From positions 1-35,666 of the forward strand of contig CAZEHJ010000035.1 in NCBI GenBank assembly GCA_964512485.1: a stretch of DNA of 35,666 nt, in the 5' to 3' direction. A model generated the notes under the pieces. It was not told the origin of the DNA. It saw only the letters and a program-made list of their open reading frames with translations, and made no database searches. Source of the stretch: CAZEHJ01 sp964512485 (GTDB lineage: Bacteria > Bacteroidota > Rhodothermia > Rhodothermales > UBA10348). The first letter of the stretch is position 1. Every line of letters begins with the position of its first letter. Of the stretch, positions 7,001 to 14,940 are shown in pieces. The position numbers were made by a program, and so were the translations under genes.

Positions 7001-9344
7001 TCTCCAGCGACGTGACCCCAGCCCAGGTCGAGATGCCGATCTTGTAGGCGCCGGTCCCGCCCGTGCCATCGGTCACCACCTTGGCCGTGACCGTCAGCTT
7101 CAGCGCCGTGCCAGCGGCGGGGTCGAGCGCAAAGCCCGCCTGTTGGCCCAACGTCTTGTTGCCAGTGTCCGGGAACTCGTAGCAGTCGCCGAAATCGGCG
7201 TCGCCGGTAACGATGCCGGTGGTCAAGGCGGTCTTGGGCGGTGCCGTGGTGCTGCTGGCGGAATAGCCTGTCCAGGCGCCGATGGGCTCGGCCAGCTCCA
7301 CCGGGCCAACCAGGTCGAGAACGCCTTCGACCAGTGCCTGCGCCGCCGCCGCCGCCGTGGCCGCCGCTTCTGCCGCCGCCTTGTCGGCCGCCGATGACGT
7401 GGCCGCGTCGTCGATCTCCTGGTTCAGCGCGTCCGACAGGTCGATCGTGGTGATGCGGGTGTCGTTGCTGGTCACCGCCGTCCAGGCCGTGAAGGCGTGG
7501 GGCAGGTCGGTGATCAGGTCGGCGCGGACCTCGTAGGCGGTGTTGGCCAGGATGCCCTCGGCCACGATCACCTCGCCCAGGGCGAAATTGTGGGTCGATC
7601 CGGTGGACTGCACCACCGTGTCGCCGCTGAGACGGATTTCCCAGGCCACGCCGCTGACGCCATCCAGCGTCGGGGTCCAGCTGATCTTGAGCGCCGGCTG
7701 CCGGGCATTGGTGCCGTCGCTGATGTCGGTGGCCACCACCGCGAAGCCGGGCACCACCTGGGTCGCCGGCGGCGTCGTGGTGGTCGACGGCGTGTCCGAC
7801 GGCTGCGTGTCGGCCCGCACCCAGTCGTAATCGGTGGCATCGCGTTCGCGCAGCGCCACACCCACCGCCAGCGACCGCGGATCGATCTGCATGGCCCCGG
7901 CTTCGAATATCTTGGCGCTGTAGCCGTTGCGTGTGCTGGTCCAGCTCACGGCCTCCAGCGGATCGACGGTCAGCATGTCCGGCGGGAACACGCCGCGATG
8001 TTGCCGGAACCGGCGCGCATCCTCGATCCAGGCCTTCATCAGCCGCTGCACTTGATCGGGGAACGGGACCGCCGGCAGGCTCAGGTCGGCGGAAAGCTGC
8101 CAGTCGCCGTCTTCGGCTTCGAGCGTGGCGTCATAGCGTGGCGGCGCGTCGGTCGCCTCCCACGACTGCGCCGGGTCCGGGAACGATGCGTGCACGGCGT
8201 TGAAGGTCTTGGCCAGGCCAGGAAACGGGTCAAGCTCCTGGTCGCGGGTGCGCAGCAAGTCGTCATCGGTGAAGAAATAGACCGGCAGTCCCACCGGGCC
8301 GACGCGGATATAGACGGTGCCGCCGGCCTCGACGATCTGGGCCGACGCGGCCTTGAGCAACTCCTTCTCGATGTCGAACGGTTCGTCGTTGACCCTGACC
8401 TCGAACCCGGCGCGATAGGCGGGCTCGGTGCCGCCGCCCTCGATCTCGGCCGCCGCGTCGCAGGCGTTCATCGCCGCCGCCCAGTTTGCATATGGCAGAT
8501 CGGCCTCGGCCGCGCGGCCGCCATAGATCGACCCGTCCAGCATCGGGATGCCGCGGCGCAGGTTGTAGATCATGACGATGGGGTTTTCCGAGAACTCCCA
8601 CGTCGCTGTGTCGCTCCAGCGGTGCGTGCCGGTGCCGCCCACGGTGTCATCCTTGCGCGGGTCGTAAAGATTGATGCCCCGGACCTCAAAGCGCACCTGG
8701 GGGAAGCCGTTGTAAACCTCGCGATCATACAGGAATGTCAGGATTGCATAGGCGACGCCGCGCCCGATCATGTCGGACGTCCACGGCCGCTCGGGATCGG
8801 CGGCATACTTGGCAACCAGGCCCGGGTCGGCGACGGTCTGGGTGCCGTCGTAGGTTTTCATCCACAGCCGCGCCGCGAACTCGCCCACCGCTTCGGCGCC
8901 ATAATCGGCGTGCACCGCGCCTGACACATCGGCCTCGCGGTCGGCCAGCCAGAGCTTGTCGATCGCCGTGATCTGGACGTCGCTGACCGCGATGACATAG
9001 CTCAGATAGGCGTTGGGCGTGTTGCCGGCCGCGCCGTGGCTCATCGGCGGGGCGACAAACGACCCACCGGTGGCATAGCGGCCCAGGAGGAACCCCATCG
9101 GGTTGGACCCGCCATCCTGCGTGACCTCGGTCGCGATGCCGGGTTCGCGCTGGCTGCCGGCCAGCATCTGCGACAACAGCGAGAAGATGACGCCGCGGAT
9201 CAGCTGCCCGGCGATGGTCGAGGCCGTGATGGCCGCCCAGGCGCCCTGGGCCAGCGCGCCAAGGGCAGCCGCCAGCGGACCGGCCTCGGCCGGCTGGGCG
9301 AGGAACAGGAATGCGGCCAGGACCGCGACGACAAGGCGGATCAT
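4086..9344 (-). CDS. Large tail-tip / central fibre protein (J-like)
   Basis: 1752 aa, the largest protein of the window. Residues 1-80 are hydrophobic and Ala-rich, including a signal-peptide-like start (MIRLVVAVLAAFLFLAQPAEAG). The section to about 540 looks like the hub part of tail-tip proteins (GGSFVAPPMSH, LSYVIAVSDV, RRGIPMLDGSIYGG). A fibronectin-III-like stretch follows (ALKISWTPTLDGVSGVAWEIRLSG). Long Ala/Glu coiled-coil or collagen-like spacers then alternate with beta domains (DKAAAEAAATAAAAAQAL, ATAAGVSAAAASTSELNAST). Near the C-terminus, VLRANGASIEIVG ... GSIKAAHIAADTITATHI matches the pattern seen before the variable tip of lambda J-type proteins. It probably forms the tail tip and contacts the receptor with the fibre encoded next. 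No TIM-barrel hydrolase segment was recognised. Confidence 0.8.
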   Translation of the reverse strand: MIRLVVAVLAAFLFLAQPAEAGPLAAALGALAQGAWAAITASTIAGQLIRGVIFSLLSQMLAGSQREPGIATEVTQDGGSNPMGFLLGRYATGGSFVAPPMSHGAAGNTPNAYLSYVIAVSDVQITAIDKLWLADREADVSGAVHADYGAEAVGEFAARLWMKTYDGTQTVADPGLVAKYAADPERPWTSDMIGRGVAYAILTFLYDREVYNGFPQVRFEVRGINLYDPRKDDTVGGTGTHRWSDTATWEFSENPIVMIYNLRRGIPMLDGSIYGGRAAEADLPYANWAAAMNACDAAAEIEGGGTEPAYRAGFEVRVNDEPFDIEKELLKAASAQIVEAGGTVYIRVGPVGLPVYFFTDDDLLRTRDQELDPFPGLAKTFNAVHASFPDPAQSWEATDAPPRYDATLEAEDGDWQLSADLSLPAVPFPDQVQRLMKAWIEDARRFRQHRGVFPPDMLTVDPLEAVSWTSTRNGYSAKIFEAGAMQIDPRSLAVGVALRERDATDYDWVRADTQPSDTPSTTTTPPATQVVPGFAVVATDISDGTNARQPALKISWTPTLDGVSGVAWEIRLSGDTVVQSTGSTHNFALGEVIVAEGILANTAYEVRADLITDLPHAFTAWTAVTSNDTRITTIDLSDALNQEIDDAATSSAADKAAAEAAATAAAAAQALVEGVLDLVGPVELAEPIGAWTGYSASSTTAPPKTALTTGIVTGDADFGDCYEFPDTGNKTLGQQAGFALDPAAGTALKLTVTAKVVTDGTGGTGAYKIGISTWAGVTSLENNIQLSTKTDKAVADGAFTLTVLFGLDTDVTDTDRASMGCDYLVNWTSASATADRLFPHFRQNPGSEASKFRVDLMQMQDVSAALSAKRDAASAAVSEVNSAASAVSATAQADLATAEALEAKALAVQVKYQNWGAGALSDRVCLIADTYEVMVEEAATAIYLNGAYSQTLSPGALTDVVLAQGDVLSSGGKPLGASAKNNVYGLQLGSQAHTGNLFVHHVTRNFDTYACKVVLWMSAAGKYRAKKSETQGDIDLSAESWVTVPAGVTVLTFASGTVAGATVSVETDAPALAALYFDTFAHDQAILEPLSEIIVSRDTSGQRITAGGGTLAQFGSHPAWHTTDYLTKASGSITGDGGGTSAINYANYYRRSDRFPLAQTDLTDYFIASDEGCTVTITDKNGATVATKTLTPDTDGWDELQVGNIAGTDPSISANGPFFFTGSAPFLLGVNKMQDEYWPQGYLSAAKGTGAAGGAATASAAQATIATAQATAAGVSAAAASTSELNASTSEGNALVSENAAAGSATGASGSAASAQQSSLVSAQLLGAGVALDPTLQTWSGGSPINGWQTVGEGTVTESTGNPYGSAALIETLNPPTAANPVLKINASDGDYTVFPLSNETDEMLVTLEVSLVAGTWEGAHLRVRWFQALTGSTYVDTIVYIDGMDADAITLSNTVGLKQRVSVQIKRPTGFVYVDNPRMEIRFQAASNAGIRSYTYGKFKIHSFDAAPVLAGSTAEWLSFAKATSDGLVEAGMVLRANGASIEIVGADDPVSGTKVTGIYFNADEVIASGSIKAAHIAADTITATHIVAETIDSPELANFSTSLEFFKLAEARIDAVSVGPIYEPNSAGLKWVKLVNIPDFPREAGYACSLAVSFAYEIANPPGGADYRFVMPFIRVKRDGVIISNSVYATPIIGVSSISFSNTFTWNWVDEDKSISGNVNYKFEIAVGGQTSGYILACTNRYAKARQDFK

Positions 9345-9760
9345 ACGCGGAACATCCTCTGGGCTTCTGTCAGCGACACCAGCCCCAGGCCGCCGGGCCG
9401 CAGCACGTAGATGCGCGCGCCCTGCACCACGCCCAGCGACTGGTCGATGTCGCCGTCCAGCACGGCGATGTCACCTTCGCGCCCGAAGGACGGCGGCACC
9501 TCGGGCAGCCACGCCTCGGCCAGGGCGATGTGATCGCCATAGCCCAGCCGCTCCAGCTTCAGCCGGCCCTCGTTCAGCGTCCGGTAACCGCGCCAGCCCC
9601 GGGCCGGGTCGATGCCGGTCATGGCCTGCACCGCGCCGGCCGCGAACAACGCGCAATCGTGCCGCCCGGGCCGGAAGCGCAGTCGCGCCACCCGATTGAG
9701 ATAGTCTGTCAGCCGCACCCGCCAGTCGGGCAGGCGTTGCAATGGTTGCGGTTCGATCAT
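9341..9760 (-). CDS. Tail-associated DUF6950-like protein (NlpC/P60-like position)
   Basis: 139 aa from the ATG at 9760, which has AGGAG eight bases upstream and forms TGATG with the upstream stop; an in-frame earlier start (9781) is less likely. The segment RFRPGRHDCALFAAGAVQAMTGIDPARGWRGYRTLNEG carries a Cys (HDCALF) placed like the catalytic Cys of NlpC/P60-type cell-wall peptidases, and the pattern matches the phage family I recall as DUF6950. Its place just before the J-like gene is where gene transfer agents and many siphophages encode a tail-tip peptidase. No clear catalytic His motif was identified, so enzymatic activity is uncertain. Confidence 0.65.
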   Translation of the reverse strand: MIEPQPLQRLPDWRVRLTDYLNRVARLRFRPGRHDCALFAAGAVQAMTGIDPARGWRGYRTLNEGRLKLERLGYGDHIALAEAWLPEVPPSFGREGDIAVLDGDIDQSLGVVQGARIYVLRPGGLGLVSLTEAQRMFRV

Positions 9761-10356
9761 CAGCTGCGCTCCTCGCCCCACCAGACCCCGACGCTGCCCG
9801 ACACGCTGGCATAGCGGCGGAACCGGTCGTCGGATCGCAGCCGCTGGCTTTCGTCTGACCGTTTCAGCGCCAGCTTGCGGGTCATGTCGCGGGCGTTGCT
9901 GACCATTGTCACCTGCACCGTGGACATGCCGCCCTTGGCCGGCGTCACCACCGGCGCCTTGTCGATGACCCCGCGAAACACCCGCGGGATCGACACCAGG
10001 TCGCCGCTTTCCGGGTCGTGCATGCCCAGGTGCAGATCGGCCTTGGCCAGCCGCGCGTCATAGGTGCGGATCATGTCGGTGACCTGCGTGCTCAGCGGCG
10101 ACAGCGTGACAGTCTGGCGGCGCACCACCGGGCCCGGCTCGAAGGTGATCGGGCCCACCTGCATCAGCGCCCCGGCGCGGGTGTAGGTGCGGCTGGCGCC
10201 TTCGACCGTCAGCGAAACGTCACGCCGCCCGGTCCAGATGCCGATGGTCTCGTCCAGCCCGGTGCTGCGGTTGCGGGCCGTTACCCAAAGATACCAGTGC
10301 GGAACCACCCCGACCCGGGCCGTGAGATGATTGATTGCGGCGCTGTCAAGCTGCAT
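9760..10356 (-). CDS. Tail-tip / baseplate hub protein
   Basis: 198 aa, mostly beta-rich. The C-terminus reads DMTRKLALKRSDESQRLRSDDRFRRYASVSGSVGVWWGEE, a signature seen in phage tail proteins encoded between the distal-tail-like protein and the NlpC-like gene (DUF2163-like in my recall). FRGVIDKAPVVTPAKGGMSTVQVTMVS fits a hub domain with repeated beta strands. It is TGATG-coupled to the next gene, and the gene before it ends three bases downstream of its start region. A structural role at the tail tip is likely; the exact family is uncertain. Confidence 0.65.
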   Translation of the reverse strand: MQLDSAAINHLTARVGVVPHWYLWVTARNRSTGLDETIGIWTGRRDVSLTVEGASRTYTRAGALMQVGPITFEPGPVVRRQTVTLSPLSTQVTDMIRTYDARLAKADLHLGMHDPESGDLVSIPRVFRGVIDKAPVVTPAKGGMSTVQVTMVSNARDMTRKLALKRSDESQRLRSDDRFRRYASVSGSVGVWWGEERS

Positions 10357-10359
10357 GGG

Positions 10360-11010
10360 TCAGAGACTTTCGATCCAGTCGAAGCCCGCCCCGACGCGGA
10401 ACCCGCCAGCCAGGCGGCCACGCCGAAACGACCCCGGCACGATCAGCGCCAGGCAGGACGGCCGCACCAGCGTCACCGCATCGTTGCTGGCCAGCGTGGT
10501 CTGGGTGAAGGGGGTCAACTCGAACTCGGTGGTCGTGCCCGCCCCGTTGGCGGTAACGGTCTCGACCATCTCATGAAGATGCACGCCGCCGCCGCTGTCG
10601 GTGACCGACAGCCGATCGCCCCGGGTCAGCACATAGTTGGCAGGCAGACCCTTCAGGGCCAGGCGCCGCTTGTCAGCATTGACGGTGTCCAGCAACACGA
10701 CCGACGCGGCGACCGCCGATCCGGCCGGGTCCGACGCCGGCGCCATCGCGAACGGGTCCGAGGCATGGAACGTCCGCTGCCCCTGCAAGAACGCCCCAAT
10801 CAGTGCCTGCGTCTCTGCCCAGTCCGGCAGGCGCTGCGGCTTGAGCTGCACGCTGCCGCGCCACAGCCGCGGGCCATAGTCGGCGGTCAGGATCGCGCCG
10901 CCGCCGGTCTCGGAATGCTCGCGGTATTCGGCCAGCCACATGTCGCCGGCCAGATGATCGAGAAGCCCGAAGAAATCGGCATGCGCGGTGGGAAAGGTCA
11001 GCACAGCCAT
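10360..11010 (-). CDS. Minor tail protein, distal-tail-like
   Basis: 216 aa. The pattern YGPRLWRGSVQLKPQRLPDWAETQALIGAFLQGQRTFHASDPF is typical of a tail protein family of alphaproteobacterial siphophages that follows the tape measure gene. The middle holds a beta-rich insertion, and the C-terminus ends in RRGRLAGGFRVGAGFDWIESL. Its ATG overlaps the tape-measure stop (TGATG at 11012-11008). By position it corresponds to the distal tail or tail-tip assembly protein. No enzymatic motif is seen. Confidence 0.6.
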   Translation of the reverse strand: MAVLTFPTAHADFFGLLDHLAGDMWLAEYREHSETGGGAILTADYGPRLWRGSVQLKPQRLPDWAETQALIGAFLQGQRTFHASDPFAMAPASDPAGSAVAASVVLLDTVNADKRRLALKGLPANYVLTRGDRLSVTDSGGGVHLHEMVETVTANGAGTTTEFELTPFTQTTLASNDAVTLVRPSCLALIVPGSFRRGRLAGGFRVGAGFDWIESL

Positions 11011-13139
11011 CAGCGCACCCTCGGATCGTCGGCGATCTCGCTGACCCGCGACGGCAGCGTCTGGTCATAGGCGCTGATGTGCTCGGCGGCCGCCGCATTG
11101 GCCTGAGCTTTGACTTGTGAGGCAAAGCCGGGCGCCTCCTCGACCCGAATATCGAGGATCATCCTTCCGCCGCCGCCACCGCCACCGCTGCCCGACAAGG
11201 CCGCCTGCGCCTGCGGCACGTTCAGCACCGCGCCCGATTGCGAGGGCACGAAGATTTCGGAGTTGGCGGTGTTTTCGTTGACCAGATATGGCTGCCCCGC
11301 GGTGACCGGGCCGCCACTGGCGCGCCCCCCCGACAACAGCGAGCCCAGGATCGACAGGAAGCCGCCGGTCGGCGAATTCGCAGCCATGCCGTTGAAGGCC
11401 GCCGCCAGCTGGGCCTGGGCGATCTGCGCCAGCAGCCGCGCCACGGCATCCTCGGCCGACATCGACCCCGACAGGATGCCGTAGAACAGGTCGGCCATGG
11501 CGTCGGCGCCACGCCTGGCATTGTCCTGGATGCGCGCCAGCTTGTCGGCCGCGGCGTCGGCCTCAGCGCCGACCGCCACCAGCGACGACGCCAAGTCGTC
11601 GATCTCGGCGGCCAGCTCAGGCGTCACCTCGCGCCCCTCTTTCTGGGCCGCATACAAGAGCTCGGCCTTGACCCGCGCATATTCCAGCGCGTCACCCAGC
11701 TGCCGGCCGCCCTCGGCCACCAGCACCAGCTGCGCGGCCTCCAGTTCAAGCTGGGCGATCTCGTCGCGATAGCGTGCCACCTGGTCGAGATAGCTGTCGC
11801 CCGACGCCGCGCCGCCGCCGCCGGCGGGAACGATCGGCACGCCGAAATCGATGTCGTTGGGCGGAGGCACCGGCCGCGGCGACGTGACCGGCGCCAGGGG
11901 CGAAATACCGATCACCGGCTCGCCAATCCTCTGGTCCGGTTCGTTGCTGTGGGTCACCGCGGCCGGTATGGCCGCCGCCACCGTGGCGGCCTCGGTCGCC
12001 ACTGTCTTCAGCGCACCCGCCAGCGCGTTGATCCGGGAGATCAGGCCATCGACCGCGATATCGTCAAGGGCGGCGACGGTGTCGACCGCCGTGTTACCGT
12101 CTTCAATGATAGCTTTAAGGGCGTGCGTGAAGGTGTCGAGATTGATATCTCCAGACTCGAAGGCCCGAACGACGCTTCGAAGCTTGACGGCCAATGCCGC
12201 CAGCTGGTCGCTCCTTTGATTGGTGGTGATCAAGGCCGTGTTAATCGCCTGCACTTCGCTCAGCAGGCTTTTCGCAAAGTGAATCCCGTCGGCCGCCTGG
12301 TCCCTTTCCGGCGTGACTACAGCGCCGATGCCATCGGCCCAGTTGACGCCGACCTGAACGACGTCCAAAGAGAGCGCCTTCAGCGCGGCTCCAACGTGGG
12401 ATGTCATTGCGGAGAACCGCTTGTCGATCTCGTCGGCCTTCTGGATCACCTCGCTGTCCAGGATCGCGCCGGCTTCCCGCGCCTGCCCCATCATGGTGCG
12501 AATGCCCCCAGCACCCTGCGCCATCAGCTCGACAAAGCGTTCACCGCCGGTGCCGCCGAAGATTTCATCGGCCACCCGGATTTGCGCCGCCCGGTCCAGG
12601 TCTTCCATCCGCTTGAATATTTCCAGCAGCAGCTCGGACGGGTCATGAAGCTGCTGCGCCAGGTCCTGTGCGCTCAGCCCCAGCCGCTGGAACGATTCCA
12701 CCGCCGGCCCGGCCCCGGTTGCCACGAACTCGTCACCGCGCAGCGACAGCTCTTTCATGCCGTCGACCAGGCTGTCGATGGGAATGCGGGTCTGTTCGGC
12801 GACGAACTTGAGCGCCTGGAACTCATCCACACCCAGGCCCGAGCGCCGGGCCTGGTCGCCGATCTCGGCAATGCCGCGCACCGTGCGGCGGATGGCCCCG
12901 GTCGTGGCCGAGGCCGCCAGCGCCGCCAGCGCCGCCGCCCCGGCACGCCCGAAGGCGACAAAGCGCTCGGCCGACCGGTCGAGATTGCGGTTGATCTCGC
13001 GGGTGGCCCGGCCGGTGTTGCGCCGCGCGTCGCGCTCGAACTTGGCGATCAGCTTGTTCGACCGGTCGATGGCCCGGTTCAGGTCGCGGTCACGGGCCGC
13101 CAGGATGATCTCGATACGCTCGGTTTCTTCACTCGCCAT
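11010..13139 (-). CDS. Tape measure protein
   Basis: 709 aa. Residues 1-60 are highly charged coiled coil (IEIILAARDRDLNRAIDRSNKLIAKFERDARR). An Ala/Gly hydrophobic segment follows at about 67-85, then long helical stretches with LGLSAQDLAQ and IKKAxE-type phage tail-length patterns. Pro-rich linkers lie at about 405-440, and a Gly-rich stretch (SGSGGGGGGGRM) near 665. GGRASGGPVTAGQPYLVNE near 620 is a common motif in tape measure C-termini. The length suggests a tail of roughly 105 nm using the usual 0.15 nm per residue rule (inference). GGAG lies ten bases upstream of the ATG, which overlaps the end of the second chaperone frame. Confidence 0.88.
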   Translation of the reverse strand: MASEETERIEIILAARDRDLNRAIDRSNKLIAKFERDARRNTGRATREINRNLDRSAERFVAFGRAGAAALAALAASATTGAIRRTVRGIAEIGDQARRSGLGVDEFQALKFVAEQTRIPIDSLVDGMKELSLRGDEFVATGAGPAVESFQRLGLSAQDLAQQLHDPSELLLEIFKRMEDLDRAAQIRVADEIFGGTGGERFVELMAQGAGGIRTMMGQAREAGAILDSEVIQKADEIDKRFSAMTSHVGAALKALSLDVVQVGVNWADGIGAVVTPERDQAADGIHFAKSLLSEVQAINTALITTNQRSDQLAALAVKLRSVVRAFESGDINLDTFTHALKAIIEDGNTAVDTVAALDDIAVDGLISRINALAGALKTVATEAATVAAAIPAAVTHSNEPDQRIGEPVIGISPLAPVTSPRPVPPPNDIDFGVPIVPAGGGGAASGDSYLDQVARYRDEIAQLELEAAQLVLVAEGGRQLGDALEYARVKAELLYAAQKEGREVTPELAAEIDDLASSLVAVGAEADAAADKLARIQDNARRGADAMADLFYGILSGSMSAEDAVARLLAQIAQAQLAAAFNGMAANSPTGGFLSILGSLLSGGRASGGPVTAGQPYLVNENTANSEIFVPSQSGAVLNVPQAQAALSGSGGGGGGGRMILDIRVEEAPGFASQVKAQANAAAAEHISAYDQTLPSRVSEIADDPRVR

Positions 13140-13284
13140 CCGGGTATTGCTCCATCAGTGCCATGACCTCGTCGCGGTCCGGCGGGTCAAGTCCGCCGCT
13201 TTGCGCGGCATTCCAGCCCTGGGTGAACAGGATCGTTTCTTCGGGCGTCATCGCCCGAATGGCCGCCGGCAGTCTGCCGGTCAC
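13129..13284 (-). CDS. Second tail assembly chaperone frame (GT extension, TAC-like)
   Basis: 51 aa if read alone from the GTG at 13284 (GTGA overlap with the preceding stop). The core MTPEETILFTQGWNAAQSGGLDPPDRDEV is recognisable as a small phage tail assembly chaperone found directly before the tape measure. The same frame extends upstream without stops to the A AAA AAG slippery site at 13368-13362, so the natural product is probably a -1 frameshift fusion with the 142-aa protein. It ends 11 bases into the tape measure gene. Chaperones of this kind coat the tape measure during tail assembly and are absent from virions. Confidence 0.7.
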   Translation of the reverse strand: MTGRLPAAIRAMTPEETILFTQGWNAAQSGGLDPPDRDEVMALMEQYPDGE

Positions 13285-13709
13285 GCCGCAGAGGTTTCGG
13301 AGCCTGGACCGGGCGTCCCAATGGGTGACGCTTCGGCGCTGTCGTCGCCCGATCCATCCGGCTTTTTTGCGTCCTTCGCCGCCTCCCGCACCGCCGGCAG
13401 GAAGGTCACCCCAAGCAGCGCCCTGGCAAACTGCCGCAGATCGAGATTGTGCTCGGGGCCCAGGCCGGCGACCAGCGCGTCGGCGGCCCGGTCGGCCATG
13501 CCGCCGCCCACCAGCCCCAGCGCCACCAGGTCACGGACGTGCCGCACTTGCGGCTGCCGCGCCCCCCGGCCCATCAATTGCTCGAACAGCTCGAAGATGC
13601 CCAGGTCGTGCTGCTCTTCGAAGCGTTCGATCTCGCCGTTGCGCAGGACGAGCCGGCGGCGCGCGCCGCCGATCTCTTCCTCGTAGGCGCCGGTTCCCGC
13701 AATCGCCAC
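13281..13709 (-). CDS. Tail assembly chaperone, GTA gp10-like
   Basis: 142 aa from the GTG at 13709, five bases after the tail tube stop. The frame could be extended to 13769 only by overlapping that gene. The N-terminal part RRRLVLRNGEIERFEEQHDLGIFELFEQLMGRGARQPQVRHVRDLVALGL matches the gp10-type chaperone of gene transfer agents (beta strands, then a helix with FE-x-x-x). The last 25 residues (PDGSGDDSAEASPIGTPGPG) are low complexity. They begin exactly after a slippery A AAA AAG, which is what remains when most of the conserved sequence is reached only by frameshift. Confidence 0.75.
   Translation of the reverse strand: MAIAGTGAYEEEIGGARRRLVLRNGEIERFEEQHDLGIFELFEQLMGRGARQPQVRHVRDLVALGLVGGGMADRAADALVAGLGPEHNLDLRQFARALLGVTFLPAVREAAKDAKKPDGSGDDSAEASPIGTPGPGSETSAA
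13362..13368 (-). promoter_or_regulatory. Candidate -1 ribosomal frameshift site A AAA AAG
   Basis: On the minus strand the codons GCA AAA AAG (Ala-Lys-Lys) contain the classic heptamer A AAA AAG in the correct phase for a -1 slip. The -1 frame then stays open for 28 codons and enters the second chaperone frame. Lambda G/GT-type chaperone pairs use this arrangement. Confidence 0.65.
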
Positions 13710-13713
13710 GGGA

Positions 13714-14136
13714 TCAGGTGAAGGTGTAGGCGCCGCTCGACAGCAGCGTGATGTTGAAGGTCTTGCCACCCGAGATGTCTTCGCCGGTGATACTGCCAGT
13801 CACGAAAAACGCGCCTTCATAGGTGCCGTCCCCGGGATCGACGATCTGGAAATTGCACTTGCGCGTGGCGCTGCGCAGCACCGTCATCAGCCGGGTATAG
13901 GTGGCCTCGTTCTCGGCCACGCCGCTGCCGCTGACCCGCATGCGCTGGGTGCCGCACAGCAGCTCCTGATCCATGCGGCCGCCGGGCGCCGTGCTGTCCG
14001 GCGTGGTGACGTCGATGGTGTCAGCCTCGAAGTCGATCCCTTTCGACGTGATCCCGGCCAGCGTGGTGAAGACTTCGGTCGGCGTCGCGCCGTCACCGAT
14101 TTTGAGAAGGAGCGTGCGCCCCAGGTCCTTTGCCAT
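13714..14136 (-). CDS. Major tail tube protein (TP901-1 / GTA gp9 type)
   Basis: 140 aa. MAKDLGRTLLLKIGDGATPTEVFTTLAGITSKGIDFEADTIDVTTPDS is the standard N-terminus of the phage major tail protein family that includes the gene transfer agent tail tube. The C-terminal part (EGAFFVTGSITGEDISGGKTFNITLLSSGAYTF) is the beta-sandwich edge of the tube fold. It forms the stacked hexameric tail tube. It follows the tail terminator gene with a 50-base gap, the only sizeable spacer in this part of the operon, and precedes the chaperones as in HK97-like phages. Confidence 0.9.
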   Translation of the reverse strand: MAKDLGRTLLLKIGDGATPTEVFTTLAGITSKGIDFEADTIDVTTPDSTAPGGRMDQELLCGTQRMRVSGSGVAENEATYTRLMTVLRSATRKCNFQIVDPGDGTYEGAFFVTGSITGEDISGGKTFNITLLSSGAYTFT

Positions 14137-14186
14137 AACAAGAGGCTCCGTTTTGCGTCAGGCCTTGCCCAAGGGCCGATCAGGGC

Positions 14187-14600
14187 TCACACGTCCAGCA
14201 TCGCCTCGAAGGCGATATTGGCCGCGTAACTCTTTCCGTCGCTGTCGCGGATCACGGTCTGGGCCGCGAAATCACACCAGCTGAAGGTGAAGCCGGCCAC
14301 GGTGATCGACCCGTGCTGGCCGTCCAGTGCCGCGACGATGGCCTCGGCAATCCGCGTGGCTTCGACCCGGCCCTGTTTCGGCCGCGAGTGGCCTTCGACC
14401 GAGAAGGTCACCGCCCAGGCCGTGACCGCGGCCGCGCGTTCGGGCCGCACGTCGACATTGCCGATCCGCACGAAGGGCCGGGTCACCGGCTGCGGCGGCT
14501 CGTCATAGACCCGCGCGCCCACCAGGGCGGCCAGCGTGGCGTCGGCCTTCAGCGTGGCCACCAGCGCCTTTTGCAGGGCGAGGCCGGGACCGTCAGCCAT
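14187..14600 (-). CDS. Tail terminator / completion protein (DUF3168, GTA gp8-like)
   Basis: 137 aa. MADGPGLALQKALVATLKADATLAALVGARVYDEPPQPVTRPFVRIGNVDV followed by TFSVEGHSRPKQGRVEATRIAEAIVAALDG matches the DUF3168 family. Its hexameric ring caps the tail tube at the neck side and fixes tail length. The start overlaps the preceding gene by eight bases. Gene order (connector, closure, gp10-like, DUF3168, tail tube) is the same as in gene transfer agents and HK97. Confidence 0.88.
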   Translation of the reverse strand: MADGPGLALQKALVATLKADATLAALVGARVYDEPPQPVTRPFVRIGNVDVRPERAAAVTAWAVTFSVEGHSRPKQGRVEATRIAEAIVAALDGQHGSITVAGFTFSWCDFAAQTVIRDSDGKSYAANIAFEAMLDV

Positions 14601-14940
14601 TCATCGCCTCCTTGACCGCCTTGCCCACCGCCGCGGACCGCCGGCGCTTGCGCTTCTTTTCGGTGGCTTTCAGCGCCGGGTTGACAAAGGGTCGCGGGCC
14701 ACGCTTGCCCTCGGTGACCTTGGCCTTGGACCCGAAGTCGCAGGTATAGCTGCCGTCGGCACTCTGCCGGCCCACGATCTCGGCCCGGGTCGCGCCGTCG
14801 CCGGGGTGCAGCACCCGCGCGATGCGGATCAGCTCTTCCCCCGACAACTGGTTCGCCCGCGCCATATGCTTGGGCACCAGGGTTTTCAGCCGGGCCAGCT
14901 TGCGCCGCACCCGGTCGGCGCCGATCACCGTGTTGGTCAT
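14593..14940 (-). CDS. Neck / tail-completion protein (HK97 gp10-like)
   Basis: 115 aa. The N-terminal helix (GADRVRRKLARLKTLVPKHMARANQLSGEELIRIARVLHP) and the very basic C-terminus (RGPRPFVNPALKATEKKRKRRRSAAVGKAV) follow the HK97 gp10 pattern, in which RPFxxPA is a conserved turn. These proteins sit between head closure and tail terminator. The ATG overlaps the upstream stop (ATGA at 14940-14937). Confidence 0.85.
   Translation of the reverse strand: MTNTVIGADRVRRKLARLKTLVPKHMARANQLSGEELIRIARVLHPGDGATRAEIVGRQSADGSYTCDFGSKAKVTEGKRGPRPFVNPALKATEKKRKRRRSAAVGKAVKEAMNG

Noticed and set aside
7497..8924. 475-codon plus-strand open frame opposite the J-like gene
   Set aside because: His/Arg/Gly-rich composition with no domain pattern; it is a mirror frame of the GC-rich tail gene, as are the 11238-13166 frame opposite the tape measure and the 16117-17433 frame opposite the capsid.
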